A stretch of 64,000 nt of DNA from Oscarella lobularis (GCF_947507565.1 NC_089176.1:3720001-3784000), one strand, 5' to 3'; shown: positions 1 to 11,290, counted from the first letter of the stretch. The notes: a model not told the origin generated them from the sequence alone. Translations and numbers: made by a program.

Positions 1-646
1 GCATAGAGTTATGATTAATTTTATGCAGAAATTTTCGTGAGTTTGCATGAAAAATTTCATGAGAAAGGGCCAAATCTCATGGCGAATTTGGGACAAATCT
101 TGTCAATTCTCTAAGAAATTACCCTCCTAACTCATGGGATATGTACTGAAACTAGTGAGAAAAGGATAATGATAATCTCGTGAAATGTAGCCTTGTCTCG
201 CAAGTTTTGGCCGTTTCACGTGAAAATTAGGATCATCTCGCAAAAATTTCTGTACGGTTTAGTGCACAATAACGAAAAGGGCGTGGTCGGACAAAAATTT
301 CGGGGAAGGGCCCAGCCCCCTGGTTCCTACGCCAGTGCAAAGGTCAAAGATAATATGCAAATGATCTTGAAAAGTGAACGCCCCTCACAAGAAATGCAAG
401 GCTTCGATGATTGGTCGGGCTAACCACTGCCTATAGTTGTCTCTACTTCTAGTCTAGCATGAACACTGTATGACGTCGAAGACTACGATAGCAGATTGAA
501 GTTGGCGGTCTCACTCTTACTATTATTAGTAGCTGAATCCCGATTGGAACCGCGGGCACTGGAACCGTCGGGATTTACAGATTGCCTTTGCTCTGTCAGT
601 TCGTAATTATCCGCCCTCTTCATTCTTTCAAAGCTTCGGTGCCGCG

Positions 647-744
647 TAGTAGTCTCGCGTAGCCAGACCCTTTCCCCTTGGTGATATACTCCAGAGGTAA
701 TATTAACCACCACTGGAGAGAGGTCTGGCCACGCGAGACTACTA
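647..744. repeat. Inverted repeat, 23-bp arms
   Basis: Arms at 647-669 and 722-744 are reverse complements with one mismatch (core TAGTAGTCTCGCGT). They enclose about 52 bp. Could be a small foldback element; no clear target duplication seen. Confidence 0.6.
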
Positions 745-776
745 GTAGGTGCCGCGCGGGTCAGATTATAGTGTAA

Positions 777-830
777 CAGCCAATCACCGGCGAGTATACA
801 AGAATCGGTAGACTCGTCGGTGATTGGCTG
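777..830. repeat. Inverted repeat, 18-bp arms
   Basis: Arms at 777-794 (CAGCCAATCACCGGCGAG) and 813-830 pair with one mismatch around an 18-nt loop. It lies just downstream of the previous foldback, so both may belong to one decayed element. Confidence 0.6.
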
Positions 831-1016
831 GAAGGCCGTAATTGCGTTAAGTTATGCCGCCAAGCGTTGTAGGTTGGTTTCTACCCAGGACTTTTGGAGC
901 CGTGGGCACTTGGTTCAACTCGAAGCCCTGCGGCGAGCTCTGCTTGGAACCATGACCCGAATTCGGGAACATTTTTCGGGCTCGGCCATGCATGATCTCA
1001 CGAGATCAGATCTCAC

Positions 1017-1512
1017 CATAGATATAAGAGGGAGAGGCAACTCAACCTGTCACATGATCTTAGCGTGATCCTAGGCTTGTCGCCAGTGGTTTTCTTGCGA
1101 GTAGGCGTGACGGTCCTTAGCAACGCAAATTGCCGGGCGGTTATAGGCTGTGGGAAGTCTGGATTACTCTATTGTCGTGTGCGAGCGATATGCTAATGTG
1201 CGGCAGCTCACAAAATGTGACCAAAAGTCTCGGCAAAAAAGCTATTCAAAAAGGCGCACGCGTGACCGAGATTTCTTTATCGCGGGAGGACTACCGGCTA
1301 ATAAACTTTTTAATATGTACCGAATGTCAAAGTCGAATGGAATTCGAGTTCAAATTCGTTTACGTTGTTAGGAATAGACGCAAAAATCGATTTGTATACG
1401 GGTAATCGGGCGACTAGCCTTGCATCATAGATATCTATGCTTGCATCACTCTCAAATGTGTAAGAATAGAGGCATGTGACAGGTTGAGTTGCCAATCTTC
1501 TATCTATGATCT
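1017..1512. mobile_element. Small non-autonomous element with about 40-bp TIRs
   Basis: A perfect 21-bp inverted pair at 1036-1056 and 1473-1493 (GGCAACTCAACCTGTCACAT plus one base) extends outward on both sides through imperfectly matched sequence that shares CATAGATA and AAGA blocks. The internal 400 bp has no recognisable coding sequence. Size and structure fit a MITE-like element; superfamily not determined. Confidence 0.6.
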
Positions 1513-1719
1513 CACGTTGTCAACTCTCTACACGCGCGCTAAAAGCAGCACGAAGCGGGGGCAGGGAGCACTGACCATCAGGCTGGTTGTTTCAGTTTTC
1601 AATTTCTGGTAACACATTTTTTCTCGGAGTCTAATTGTCAGAGGAGGAGCACCTTTCACCATCCAGCAGAACTGGTCTGGCAATGCCCCTTTGAAACTAA
1701 TGCAAAGTACAGTACAAAG

Positions 1720-1771
1720 CACTCCCATTTCCATGCTAACTTTTTCAAAAGTTAGCATGGAAATGAGAGTG
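1720..1771. repeat. Tight foldback, 24-bp arms
   Basis: Arms at 1720-1744 and 1747-1771 are near-perfect reverse complements (one mismatch) around a two-base loop, centred on the sequence CTAACTTTTTCAAAAGTTAG. Such a hairpin could be a foldback element end or a palindrome left by replication; no coding role seen. Confidence 0.65.
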
Positions 1772-1865
1772 ATTTTTTGTGATGGCACAGTAGCTACAGG
1801 CGAATACATAAGCAGATTATTATACGCGCTCCTTCGTTCCTACTACATTGAGAATCGTACACCTT

Positions 1866-3103
1866 CTAATCAAGCGTTTCCAGAAAAGCGCTCAACTCCT
1901 TGAACGCTGAATCAGCCGAGGCCAGCTCAAACGGTTCATCGCTAGAATAACTAAAGTCTGCCTCGCCTAACTCGATGAGCGCCTGCTTCAATTCCTCGTC
2001 ACACGTGCCTTTATACACTGAAGGAATTCTCTCTGGAACAGCTGGAGATGGCGAGCGTTTATTCACTTGAGCATAAGCAACGCCCCCTTCGAAGGCAGCG
2101 ATTTTTTTCTCGCGCACAGACGCAAATATTTGTCGCGGCTTTTCGCCAACAACAGCATAGGCAGCTTCGTCGATATTCCCCTTCTCGACTCGAGGAGCCG
2201 GAGATGAAGAGCGAGCAGGGAGGGTCGCTGATCGCTGTGTGACGGGAGAGCGAGACGACGCATAAGGAGAAGGATCCCCTAACTCACCGTACGCCGACAA
2301 ACGAAGGTGCCTTGGAAAATATATGACGTCATAATATAATTATTATTAGTAACCAACCATTTGGTTTGAGGCGAATTTCTTAGCTTATTTATATCCGTCA
2401 TCCATTCTTCTCTGATCTCCTCAGAACTAGCAGCCTATCGATTGATTAATAAATCACATTTATTTGCCCACGTGATCTATTTTCTTTCTTACCAATGTAT
2501 AGGTTCTCGATTTTGTCTTGATTTGAAAAACTGCGCCCAGACTCGACGCGTTGCTTATCGACACGCCGTTCACCTGACCACGCCCACACATCATGAAGCG
2601 AACAAAGACACCCACGCCCACCCCTCTCTTCCTCATTCTTTTCGCTTTACCTGCTCGATATTGATCTCCCCCGACGAGCAATTCGACTGGCGAAGAAGAA
2701 TGCAAAACGATCGATTACGTCCGGGTTCGATTTCGACGTCTTACGCCTTCGTTTTTATAGTAGAGAAGCTTGTGGTGCGTGAGAATGAACCAGCGTCGTT
2801 TCCAGCCCTGCGCAACGAGACTCGGTGAGGCGTCGCGCTTCGCCTGTACGGCTGTCGGCTCACCTTGAAGATACGCCCCGCTTTTTGGAGATATCCCTCT
2901 CGAACGATTTCCTCCTCTTCGGGTTGAGGTGGAGCCTGCGAACAAAGGGCTTGTTTCGAAGACTCGAGCAAGCTAGATGACGACTTGCCTTTTTTCTGAG
3001 TCCGAAATCGGGCTCGTCGTACAAAGACTCTTCCGTCATGACGGACGTGATGACGCTAACAGGTCTCCCCTTCCCGGATAAAAGCACGTGTCCCCATAAT
3101 CAT
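1866..3103 (-). CDS. PH-domain adaptor protein with tyrosine motifs
   Basis: Spliced minus-strand gene. The PH domain is spread over short phase-compatible exons: one ending at 2864 with GYLQKAGRIFK, 2745-2807 (GWKRRWFILT, YYKN), 2651-2686 (GEINIEQ), 2493-2573 (FQIKTKSRTYTL) and 2358-2434 with the helix and its invariant Trp (EEIREEW). The last exon, 1866-2310, is a low-complexity tail with two YAxV motifs (YAVV, YAQV) that could bind SH2 domains once phosphorylated, and an acidic C-terminus. PH domains of this kind bind phosphoinositides at membranes, so an adaptor role is inferred. The 5' end is unsure: ATGs near 3097-3103 are possible, but the frame around 2990-3060 needs an intron or another start. 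I do not recognise a specific orthologue. Confidence 0.7.
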
Positions 3104-3265
3104 AATCTGTGGTCAATAAAAGTATATTTGTTAGGATTCTACGAATAAATTCAAAAAATTTCACTCTGTTGTGAAAAATTTAAAACTCTACAAAGCCCAT
3201 GTGTATGTGTAAATAAGCACGGAAGAAGGAATAACAAGAGAAAGAAAAAAATCTTAAGAATTTTT

Positions 3266-5031
3266 TCATGGCAAATCGACGTAGCACTCGCTGCTCAACT
3301 CGCCAGCATTTCCGTGAACGTCGACGGATCGTATAGCTAAATAGTATCGTCGTCCAGCGACAAACTGCGTCAACGTGCACTGCATAGGCAAAGCGAGTGC
3401 CTTCACAGATCCAATCTGATTCCACGTGCTCGACGGCGCCGGCTTCTGCCCGGCGGGACAACCGGCCGTGGAGAAGAGCTGATACTGACTCACGCGAGTG
3501 CACTTGTGAACGTCTTCGGCTCGAAGAGTCCACTGGAGAATGATGTTGGAATTGACAACGGAGACGGAGAGCTGCGGCACGGGAAGACGCGGCGGCGGCG
3601 GCGGCGGCTGCGGCTGTGGAGGCAGCGGTGCAGCCATGACGGACATTTGTTGCTGCTGCTGTTGTTGGGGTGGTGGCTGTTGCTGTTGTTGGGGTGGTGG
3701 CTGCTGCTGTTGTTGGGGTGGTGGCTGCTGCTGCTGCTGCTGCTGGGAGTGATGATGACGGAAGCGCTGTTGCTGGTGTTGATGAGGACTCAGATTAGGA
3801 TTGACCATGAGGACCTGATGAGGATGGTGAGATGGTGGCGGAGGAGGAGGTGGTGGTGGTGGTGGCACTGCTGAAGGCTGTTGCCGTGTGAGTTGTTGCT
3901 GATGATGGTGCTGCTGATGGTGATGATGATGTTGATGATGTGGCGCAGTCGTGACGGCTTGGACTGTTGGATAATTCGGCGAAGAGTGCATGGCATAATA
4001 GGCCCCAACCGATTTCTGATAGTGTAACGTTGCAGATGGCTGAACTGAGAGAACTTGTTGCTGTTGCTGCAGCTGTTGCTGCTGCTGTTGCTGTGACGAC
4101 GAATAGCTTTGCACTACATGATTCGCATAGGCTGGTTGCGGCGGGACGTGCACGGGACTCGATCCCGCTGGAGGAGGCGGAGCTCGAACGAGAGAAATTG
4201 CCGGGTTCTGAGTGGGAGCGACGGCGGCGGCCCGGATATGAGACGCTTTCGAGGAGGAGGAGGGGGGCGTTGCCGCGAGATTGACATCAACGCCAACGTC
4301 CGCCTGCGGGGGGAACGAACACCATGTTTGTTGATTTAGACCAAGTCGTCGTCTAAAGTATTGTCGTTTCATTACCCTCGACGATCGACTGCGACGAGTC
4401 GTCGACGCTCTTTGCGCTCGCAGTTCGTCGCGTAGCGCGCTATTCTCGGCGGATATGCTGGCTAGCTTGCGCGCTAGCGTCGTTCGCACGTCGACGAGAC
4501 GACGATCGACCGCGTCACGAACCGCCTTCGCGACAGCCTGCTTATATCAAACGAAAATATAGACTTTACTGCGTCACACACGTACACGATCGCTAGCACT
4601 CGCCTCGTCGCTCACGTTCCATGCGCCGGGAGTTTGAGTCGAACGAGATTCAGTCGTAATGCCGGTTCGCGCCGTTTTGGCGCCGACGCGCGAATCGACG
4701 ATAACGCCATCGGGCGTAGCATAGTTTCCGGTGCCGTTCGTTCCGTTATCTAGACGTTTCGCTGGCCCGATCGACGCAATCGGACGAAGCGAGGGCGGTG
4801 GCTTCGACGACGAGCCGAATCGTCGTCTCGACAGCGTCTCGAATCCTTGTAATTCGAATAGAAAGACGAGGCGTTAGAACCCGATTACATACACGCGCGT
4901 GTGTTGCTTTACGTTTGGACGGCGGCAGGGCAAGAGCGGAGTCGATCGATCTGCATAAGGAAAACGACGATAATTTGCTACACTTTGGGTGCACGAACGT
5001 CTTACCGTTTGCGTTCGATCATTTCTGCCAT
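3266..5031 (-). CDS. ATF7IP: ATF7IP/MCAF-like SETDB1 cofactor
   Basis: The C-terminal 110 residues form the fibronectin type III domain typical of the ATF7IP/MCAF/windei family, including the hallmark stretch VKALALPMQCTLTQF and the ending YYLAIRSVDVHG. In animals this domain binds MBD1-type partners, while an upstream helical region stabilises the H3K9 methyltransferase SETDB1 in the nucleus. Here a predicted coiled coil (LARKLASISAENSALRDEL) at 4390-4500 matches that region. Between them is a long Gln/Pro/His low-complexity linker. Start chosen at the ATG at 5029-5031 (MAEMIERKR), with short exons joined through donors near 5013 and 4890 and a donor at 4585. The protein is much shorter than the vertebrate one. 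Its 5' end faces the sugar-kinase gene 184 bp away, suggesting a shared promoter region. Confidence 0.85.
3645..3752 (-). repeat. Gln/Pro coding microsatellite in ATF7IP
   Basis: Three near-identical copies of a 24-nt unit, flanked by CAG/CAA runs, encode alternating QQQQQ and PPP blocks. A poly-Pro run and His-rich stretches lie just beyond. Length is probably polymorphic; the antisense open frames of Leu, Cys and Trp are by-products. Confidence 0.85.
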
Positions 5032-5214
5032 AACGCCACGTCACGGCTATAGAAACAACTGCCAGAGACTTCGTAGCGATTGTTATTTATGCTCGTTGCC
5101 CGTTCGAATACGTAAAATAACGCGGCGAAGAGGATCTTGTTCCCTCGAAGTAAGAGCACTGAGAGCAGGGCGAAAAGAACTTTCCGATACAGTGAGCATG
5201 CGCACTTGTTTTCA

Positions 5215-8031
5215 ATGGCTTCGTTGATGTTCTTTTCGGTGCGACGGCTCGCGCCGTCGTTCGTGCAACGCCGCGGTGCAGTCGACGTGGCGCGAAGAAC
5301 GTACGGAAGTGAGTCATTGCGCGTACACGCTCGTCGTTTCGGTTTTGACGTAGCCGAGACGTCATGTTATCGTTCTGATTCCGTTGCTTCCTTTTGTGTG
5401 CAAAGGAATGCTTCTCGGTTGCGGCAGCAACGTTGTCGATCAATTCTTTCGCGTTCGAGGTTAGAGCTACAGTACGATAATTGCTCGCGTGCGCCTGCGG
5501 TTTTTTCTGAATAACCTAATCAAATGTATATACATTTCCAGCATTGCCGACACCAGGCGAGAAGGGCTTCTTTGCAGAGTACGCGCCAACTTTCGCGCCA
5601 ATACGGCTTTGTACAGGCTAAATTTAGTCCCAATCGAATCCTGGAAGACAGCGTCGTGGGCGGGGTCACTTTGAATCATCTCGCATGGGCCGCTCTTTTG
5701 GGCGGTACGTAGATAGCGTATCAGCGATTATTCATGAAGAGGACGCAAACGACGTTTCCTATAGTTCCATCGGGGTTGTTGGGGTTGCAGGGCGACGACA
5801 CGTCGGGCCGATTGATTCGAAGTGTGCTCGAAAGAGATTTGAACATAAAGACGGAGTTTATACGAGGCTAGATAGTAATCAGACTTGCTTTCTTTTCTTG
5901 CTTACTTTTTAATTATTCTAGTGTCGGATAAATATACCACGGCGGAAGTGAGCCTTTTGATCTTCTTCGAGGCTGCTAATGGCATGTTTTGTTTTTAGTC
6001 CTATGTCTTCGTTCAAGAAGACGGGGAAAGATCGATTATTATGGCTCGGGGTGCCACCAGTTTGATGGACGCCGACGCTGTTCAGGCTCATTTTGGTGCA
6101 GTATTATCTCATGGGACGGATCCTGTTTAATGAATTTATTATCCTTCCTTGTTTTGGCAGGTGACTCGGTTGCTAAGTATGGCGACTTTGTTTCAACAGA
6201 AATCTCTCAAGTGCCGCACGCCGGAGTTCTGAAGCTACTTCAAATGGCTAGGTACAGCGACAGTTGGCCTTGTCTTTTTGACTTCAGATTTGACGTAGAA
6301 AAAATGCCGTTACCATACTCGATCTTGACGTATCTCCTTCTGTAAGGAAATGACGCAGTGCTTAGGAAATAACGGTATTTCTGTTTCTTTAGGTGGCAAT
6401 CAATGAGGCTGGTCTGGGGAGTTTAGATGATTTGGTTCAGTATGAAATCAGAGGTCTTATTCTAATCAAAAAGCCATCCATGTGGTCTTCTAGGTGCACC
6501 AAGACGGCTCAAATACTGAAGCCGGCAAGGCACGCGGCAGAGGAGCTTCTGCTCCACTTGAAACCAGACATTGGAGGGTAAATAAATTTCTTCCAATACC
6601 GTCTTGGTACACTACGTTGTGCAGAGCGGAAATTATCACGAGAATGCCAGCCGTTGATATTGTGACGCATCTGAGAGATTTTTGTGGCTCTTCCTTAGTT
6701 GCGATGACAAGTGGAAGTGAAGGCTGCGCATTGGCTACAAAATCCCAGGCAAGTCAAACCATTGGTATTCATATACTAAGGTTTTCTTCAATTTCAGGTT
6801 ATTCAAGTGCCGGTTACGCCTCTGGACAAAGTGGTTGACGCAACGGGAGCAGGAGACGCGTTTCTTGGGGGTCTCATAGCATGTGAGTATATCAGAATCA
6901 CGTTGGAACTCTACTAATCAATTTTCTGTAGATCTGTACAAGCATGGAATGCCTCAGACGAAGGAAAGTCTTCTCGCCATGGGGCAATTTGCCAATGAAG
7001 TTGGATCAGCTTGCTGTCGTATTTTGGGAGCTGTGCCCAATGACGAGGCAAGGGAGACGCTCAAGGAGCAAATTGCGATCTACAATCCTTCTGCCGCTGG
7101 AGGAAAAGGATCGTCAGGCACGAAAAACTAACCAAATATGAATTCTGCGTTTTTTGAATTGTTCTTTTGTAATCAAGCTGGCGGGTCTGAATGTGAGGAA
7201 TTTTATAGTAGTTTGACAAACGATAGCACGGCTGCAGCAACCCTGGCAAATAACGGCATTCAAGTCAAAGACGCCGCCGCCTTCACCCAAGCCATACTCA
7301 ATTGCAAAGGCACAATCCTCACATCGGGAATAGGTACGGTCACAAATAAGCCCGGGTTTTATAGTAAATATTTTTCTAGGAAAATCTGGATTGATTGCCC
7401 AGCGAATGGCTGCGTCTTTAGCGTCCACGGGAATTCGATCTCACTACGTTCACGCCGCTGAATGGGCTCACGGAGACTATGGTATGTAGTCTACTTGGCT
7501 CTCCCCCCTCTCCTCCGATAAACCAGCGCGCATATTTTGCCAACACTGATATCGCTGTGTGCAATATGTAGGCAAAGCAGAGCGTGGAACCGACCTTATC
7601 ATATTCATCTCCCACAGCGGTAAAACAGAGGAGTGCGTCCAAGCGGCCACCCACTTGAAACGAGAAGGCATCGACGTTTTAGCAATAACTGGCCGAAAAG
7701 GTCAAAGAAACGCATTGGAATGTAACCCCGTAGAATTCAAGTGTTTTAGGTTCGCCTTTGGATCTGATGTCGACTGTGTCGATCGTGTATCCATTGTCCG
7801 TCAGAGAGCCACTTGATATTCTTCCCACGTCCTCCCTTCTCCTCCAGGTACTCACGCCCGCGTGCAAAACTTAATTAACATTTCTAATACTGCCGCTCGT
7901 TTCCATACAAGGAAATGATCGCCAATGCCGTGTTACGCGAACTCATTCATCGACGCCGATTTTCTCGCGCCGATTTTTTACGTAATCATCCGGGAGGTGC
8001 AGTAGGTGACACATTACGAAAGACCGAATGA
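5215..8031 (+). CDS. PfkB sugar kinase fused to KdsD-type SIS isomerase
   Basis: Exons from the ATG at 5215 encode a ribokinase/PfkB-family kinase: GDDTSGRLIRSVLERDL, IIMARGATSLMDADAVQAHF, ILDLDVSPSV and the catalytic signature DATGAGDAFLGGLIA near 6840-6880. An Arg-rich N-terminus could be a mitochondrial presequence. In one reading the kinase stops at 7129-7131, but an intron 7118-7177 with a CTAAC branch site and pyrimidine tract removes that stop and joins the frame to a complete SIS domain: GKSGLIAQRMA, HAAEWAHGD, ISHSGKTEE, EPLDILPTSS and the family ending NHPGGAVGD. SIS proteins of this type interconvert ketose and aldose phosphates such as ribulose and arabinose 5-phosphate, so kinase plus isomerase would act on consecutive steps of a pentose-like sugar. 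The donor at 7118 is GC, as is another at 6749. If not spliced, these are two adjacent genes (second ATG at 7138). Confidence 0.8.
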
Positions 8032-8137
8032 AATCGAAAGACCCCTTTTTTCGCTTTTGATATGCACGTGTTTTGAATATGCCATGACGTCATGTAGAAG
8101 GGAATTCGAAAGTCACGTGCGTGAGAACCCTCTCGAA

Positions 8138-9812
8138 ATGGATCGCAGCGAAGACGACCCCGATTCCACGGACGCCGTGAATCTTCTCGAAGACCTCGAC
8201 TTTTTTCTGCACGAGGATTCGACTCGCGATCAAGAGGCGGCGGATAAGGAAGAGGACGGCGAGACGAAAGAAGCGTGCGCGCTGTGCGCGGCGGCGGGAA
8301 CGAATCCCCTACGCGCAACGAGTCTCGGTCACATCCAATGTCTCGAAGCTCTACTAGCGCGCAAGGAGGACAAAGGCACGCGAGAAGGCGTGGTCAAAGT
8401 GGCGGAACACAGGTCGGAACACGGAGCGAACGCGGCGCACGTCGCCGCGAAGATGAACAACGCGAGCGCTCTGAGCGCGCTCATTCGCTACGATTCGACG
8501 TGTATGACGTCGCGCGACGATCGCGGCGCGACGCCCGCGCACGTTGCCGCGTACAATGGATCCTATGAGTGCCTCAAGGCGATTTTGGATGCCGGCGGCG
8601 CGCCCATGCCCAAGGCGGGCGATGGAGCGACGCCGCTGCATTTTGCCGCGGCGCGAGGACAGCTCGACTGCGTGCAGTGTCTCGCGACGCGAAGTGGGGT
8701 CAATGTGAATGAGAAAACGAAAAGCGGAGCGACGCCAAGTGAGTGAATGAAATGGGGGTTCTTTTTGTGAGGAAAGAGCGCGCGCTCATTGTTTCCATGA
8801 CATTCAGAACAATGAATGAATGAATGAATGAATGAATGAATGAAAAGGCGCGCTGGCCCGTTCCCAATGAATGAATGGATAGATGAATGAAACATTTTCT
8901 TTTCTTTCATAGTTTACTTTGCTGCGCAGGAGGGTCATCTCGACGTACTTCAGTGGCTCGTCACTGATATGAACGCCGATCCGACGTTGCCGTCGAACGA
9001 CGGAATGACGCCGCTTCACGCCGCCTGTCAGACGGGTCAGCTGAATTGCACTCACTGGCTCGTTCGTTCGGCGAACTGTTCAGCGAGATGTCGAACGGAA
9101 GACGGAGCTACGCCCGTACACTTTGCCGCGACTAAAGGTCACGTGGCCATACTCCAGTGGATGCTCCACCAGCGATTGGCTGACGGAGCGGAGCGCGACG
9201 ATTACGGCGCGACGCCCGTGCACGACGCCGCCGAGCAGAATCAGTTGCGGAGTCTTGAAGTTTTCGCTGCGCACAGCACCGACATGCATCCGAAGGACAT
9301 GGACGGGTTCACGCCGAAGTAAGATGAAGCGCGTTTCCCTGCGGAGGGCCTCACTAAATGCAACGTAGGGATTTGGCTGAAGAGCGAGGTAGTACCGAGT
9401 GCAGCGAGTTTCTCGGGACGATTCGGGTTGGTTTACGACGAGGACAGAGCGTTCGCCGTCCGGCTGAGGTACACGTGGTTGTTGTCCGGGATGGTGAAGT
9501 TTATGTCAATCGACGTTGTTAGGCAACGCCGGAGATTTTGACATCTGTCAATCAACAGTTGCCCTCCGTCGGATATCGTGCTCCCGAGTCTGAACCAGAA
9601 AAGAAAGAAACAAAGTGGCGATTATTTCAAAAGAAAAAGGTAACATTTAAATTAATAATATATATATATATACATGTATATATGGGTGTGAATATTCATT
9701 TACATGCATTTAGCCGACGCCGCAACCTCTTCCACCCACTGGCCCAAGTAAACTCAAGGCATTCTTTACCATATCAAGAAACAAGAAAATTGCAGAACAG
9801 CCAGTTGGCTAA
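8138..9812 (+). CDS. ESPN: Espin-like ankyrin-repeat protein
   Basis: About eight ankyrin repeats follow an acidic N-terminus that starts at the ATG 8138. Repeats of the type DGMTPLHAACQTGQLNCTHW and DGATPVHFAATKGHVAILQW closely resemble the N-terminal array of espins, actin-bundling proteins of microvilli and stereocilia. Exon 1 ends at a GTGAGT donor near 8740, exon 2 starts near 8911, then a short intron near 9320. I place a further intron (about 9470-9522, GTACAC to TTGTTAG), which removes an in-frame TAG and joins a basic, Pro-rich tail ending at 9812. The actin-bundling module of vertebrate espins is not seen, so this may be a short espin-like protein. The first intron carries an AATG tetranucleotide run. 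Confidence 0.75.
8812..8843 (+). repeat. AATG tetranucleotide microsatellite
   Basis: About eight perfect copies of AATG inside the first intron of the espin-like gene, with degenerate copies just downstream near 8866-8888. Confidence 0.9.
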
Positions 9813-9988
9813 CGTGTTATAAAATAAAAATGCTGATCAACGCAGAAGTTTCACGCAGATGAACTTGAACTAAGAGAAATATTGCTAGAGGAATAGCTTT
9901 ATGACTTCTGATAAAAAATGAAAACAGGAAAATGAATCACATGACAAAGGCAGCCCGTATAGTTCCGCGAGATATATAGGCCGATAGA

Positions 9989-11290
9989 ATGCAAGACGAA
10001 GAAACCAAGCGACCACTTATCGACGACGGCAAGCAGTCGACTTGCTCATCAATCACTCGCAAACGTCTCCGAAACTTCGCAGTCGTGGGATCGCTGTGCG
10101 CTGCGACTCTACTCGCCAATGTCACTTTCTCCATTATCGCGCCCTTCTATCCGCAGCGCGCGCGCGCCATCAAAGACGACGGACCAGCAGACACGGAAGT
10201 GGGGCTCGTTTACGGGACGTTCGCCTTCGTCGCTTTCCTTAGTGCGCCAATTCTAGGCAATCACGTGACCTTGATTTCACCAAAATTCATGCTCCAGGCG
10301 GGCGTGTTTTTAGTAGGCGGTTCTAGCGTGTTATTTGGAGCTCTAGCCTACGTCAATGAGTGGGCTCCCTTTCTAGGCTTATCTCTTGCCTGTGCAGCAG
10401 TTCAAGGCCTTGGTTCAGCTGCTGTCGTTACCGCTTCATGGACAATAGTATTAACCGAGTTTCCGGATAGGGTATCTACGTTTGTCGGACTGTTAGAATT
10501 AATGGAAGGTCTTGGCTACACAATAGGGCCATCCGTGGGAGGAGGACTCTATGCAGTGAAAGGATTTGCACTTCCACTTTATTTTGTCGGTTCTCTGCTT
10601 CTTCTCAGTCTGATTGGAATCGTTCTGATTTTGCCTAAAATTGAAGTATCGCGTGACGCGTCCAACATTTCTATGCTGAAACTCTTGAGAAATTTTTGGA
10701 TCTGGATGGACTTGGGGTCCCTGATGTTGAATATTGGCGTCTACGCGTTATTCGAAGTCGTCGCTGGAACGTTTCTTTGGGACGCGTTTGACATGCCGCC
10801 AAATCAAATTGGATTGATATTTCTTGGAAGTAGTGGAAGCTACATGCTTACATCACTTCTATCCGGTTACTTGGCTGATAAATATGGCGAGAAAAAATTC
10901 ATTATATATGGTCTTATTGTGGGAGGCGTGTCGTTTCTATTTGTTGCACCCTCATCTCTATTCACCTTTATTCCCAGTCAGAAGCTCTGGGTCTTCTGTC
11001 TTGCACTGATGATTCATTGTATGGCTATTGGCTTTTCCTTTGCTCCAATTGTTGGTGATATGGTCAACTGTGCCGTGGCTATGGGTTACGAGGAGGGAAT
11101 TGAATTGAATGGGGTTCTATCGGGTCTCGCTGCATCCTTTGTCTCGCTTGGATGCGTCATTGGTCCCCTCCTTGGCGGATCTCTCACTGCTCGAATGAAT
11201 TTTCGATGGTCTAGTACAATTTTTGGACTTTGGCAGGCGAGTCATGGTTACATTTACCTCGTCACAGCACTGTGTTTTAGAAAAATTTAG
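9989..11290 (+). CDS. SLC18B1: SLC18B1-like MFS transporter, single exon
   Basis: A 433-residue protein in one uninterrupted exon with about 12 hydrophobic segments. The first membrane helix follows a short cytoplasmic tail (FAVVGSLCAATLLANVTFSI), and family-like blocks follow: EVGLVYGTFAF, ASWTIVLTEFP, GLGYTIGPSVGGGLY, GYEEGIELNGVLSG. These resemble SLC18B1, a vesicular polyamine transporter of the major facilitator superfamily related to monoamine and acetylcholine vesicular transporters. Substrate is not shown by the sequence. The absence of introns contrasts with its neighbours and may mean a retrocopy origin or intron loss. It faces cytohesin tail to tail. Confidence 0.8.
   Translation: MQDEETKRPLIDDGKQSTCSSITRKRLRNFAVVGSLCAATLLANVTFSIIAPFYPQRARAIKDDGPADTEVGLVYGTFAFVAFLSAPILGNHVTLISPKFMLQAGVFLVGGSSVLFGALAYVNEWAPFLGLSLACAAVQGLGSAAVVTASWTIVLTEFPDRVSTFVGLLELMEGLGYTIGPSVGGGLYAVKGFALPLYFVGSLLLLSLIGIVLILPKIEVSRDASNISMLKLLRNFWIWMDLGSLMLNIGVYALFEVVAGTFLWDAFDMPPNQIGLIFLGSSGSYMLTSLLSGYLADKYGEKKFIIYGLIVGGVSFLFVAPSSLFTFIPSQKLWVFCLALMIHCMAIGFSFAPIVGDMVNCAVAMGYEEGIELNGVLSGLAASFVSLGCVIGPLLGGSLTARMNFRWSSTIFGLWQASHGYIYLVTALCFRKI

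Larger units (their letters stand above)
1..1865. other. Gene-free left end with inverted repeats
   Basis: No open frame here shows a recognisable domain or a convincing exon chain; the short frames overlap each other on both strands. The stretch is marked instead by several separate inverted repeats, listed individually, which look like remains of small non-autonomous DNA elements. Roughly the first 450 bases are AT-rich and I see nothing in them. Confidence 0.5.

Noticed and set aside
3506-3874. Plus-strand Leu/Trp- and Cys/Gly-rich open frames
   Set aside because: Antisense shadows of the Gln/Pro coding repeat in ATF7IP.
9538-9650. Separate gene starting after the espin-like stop near 9523
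   Set aside because: An intron from about 9470 to 9522 removes the stop and joins the tail in phase, which is simpler than a second small gene without its own promoter.
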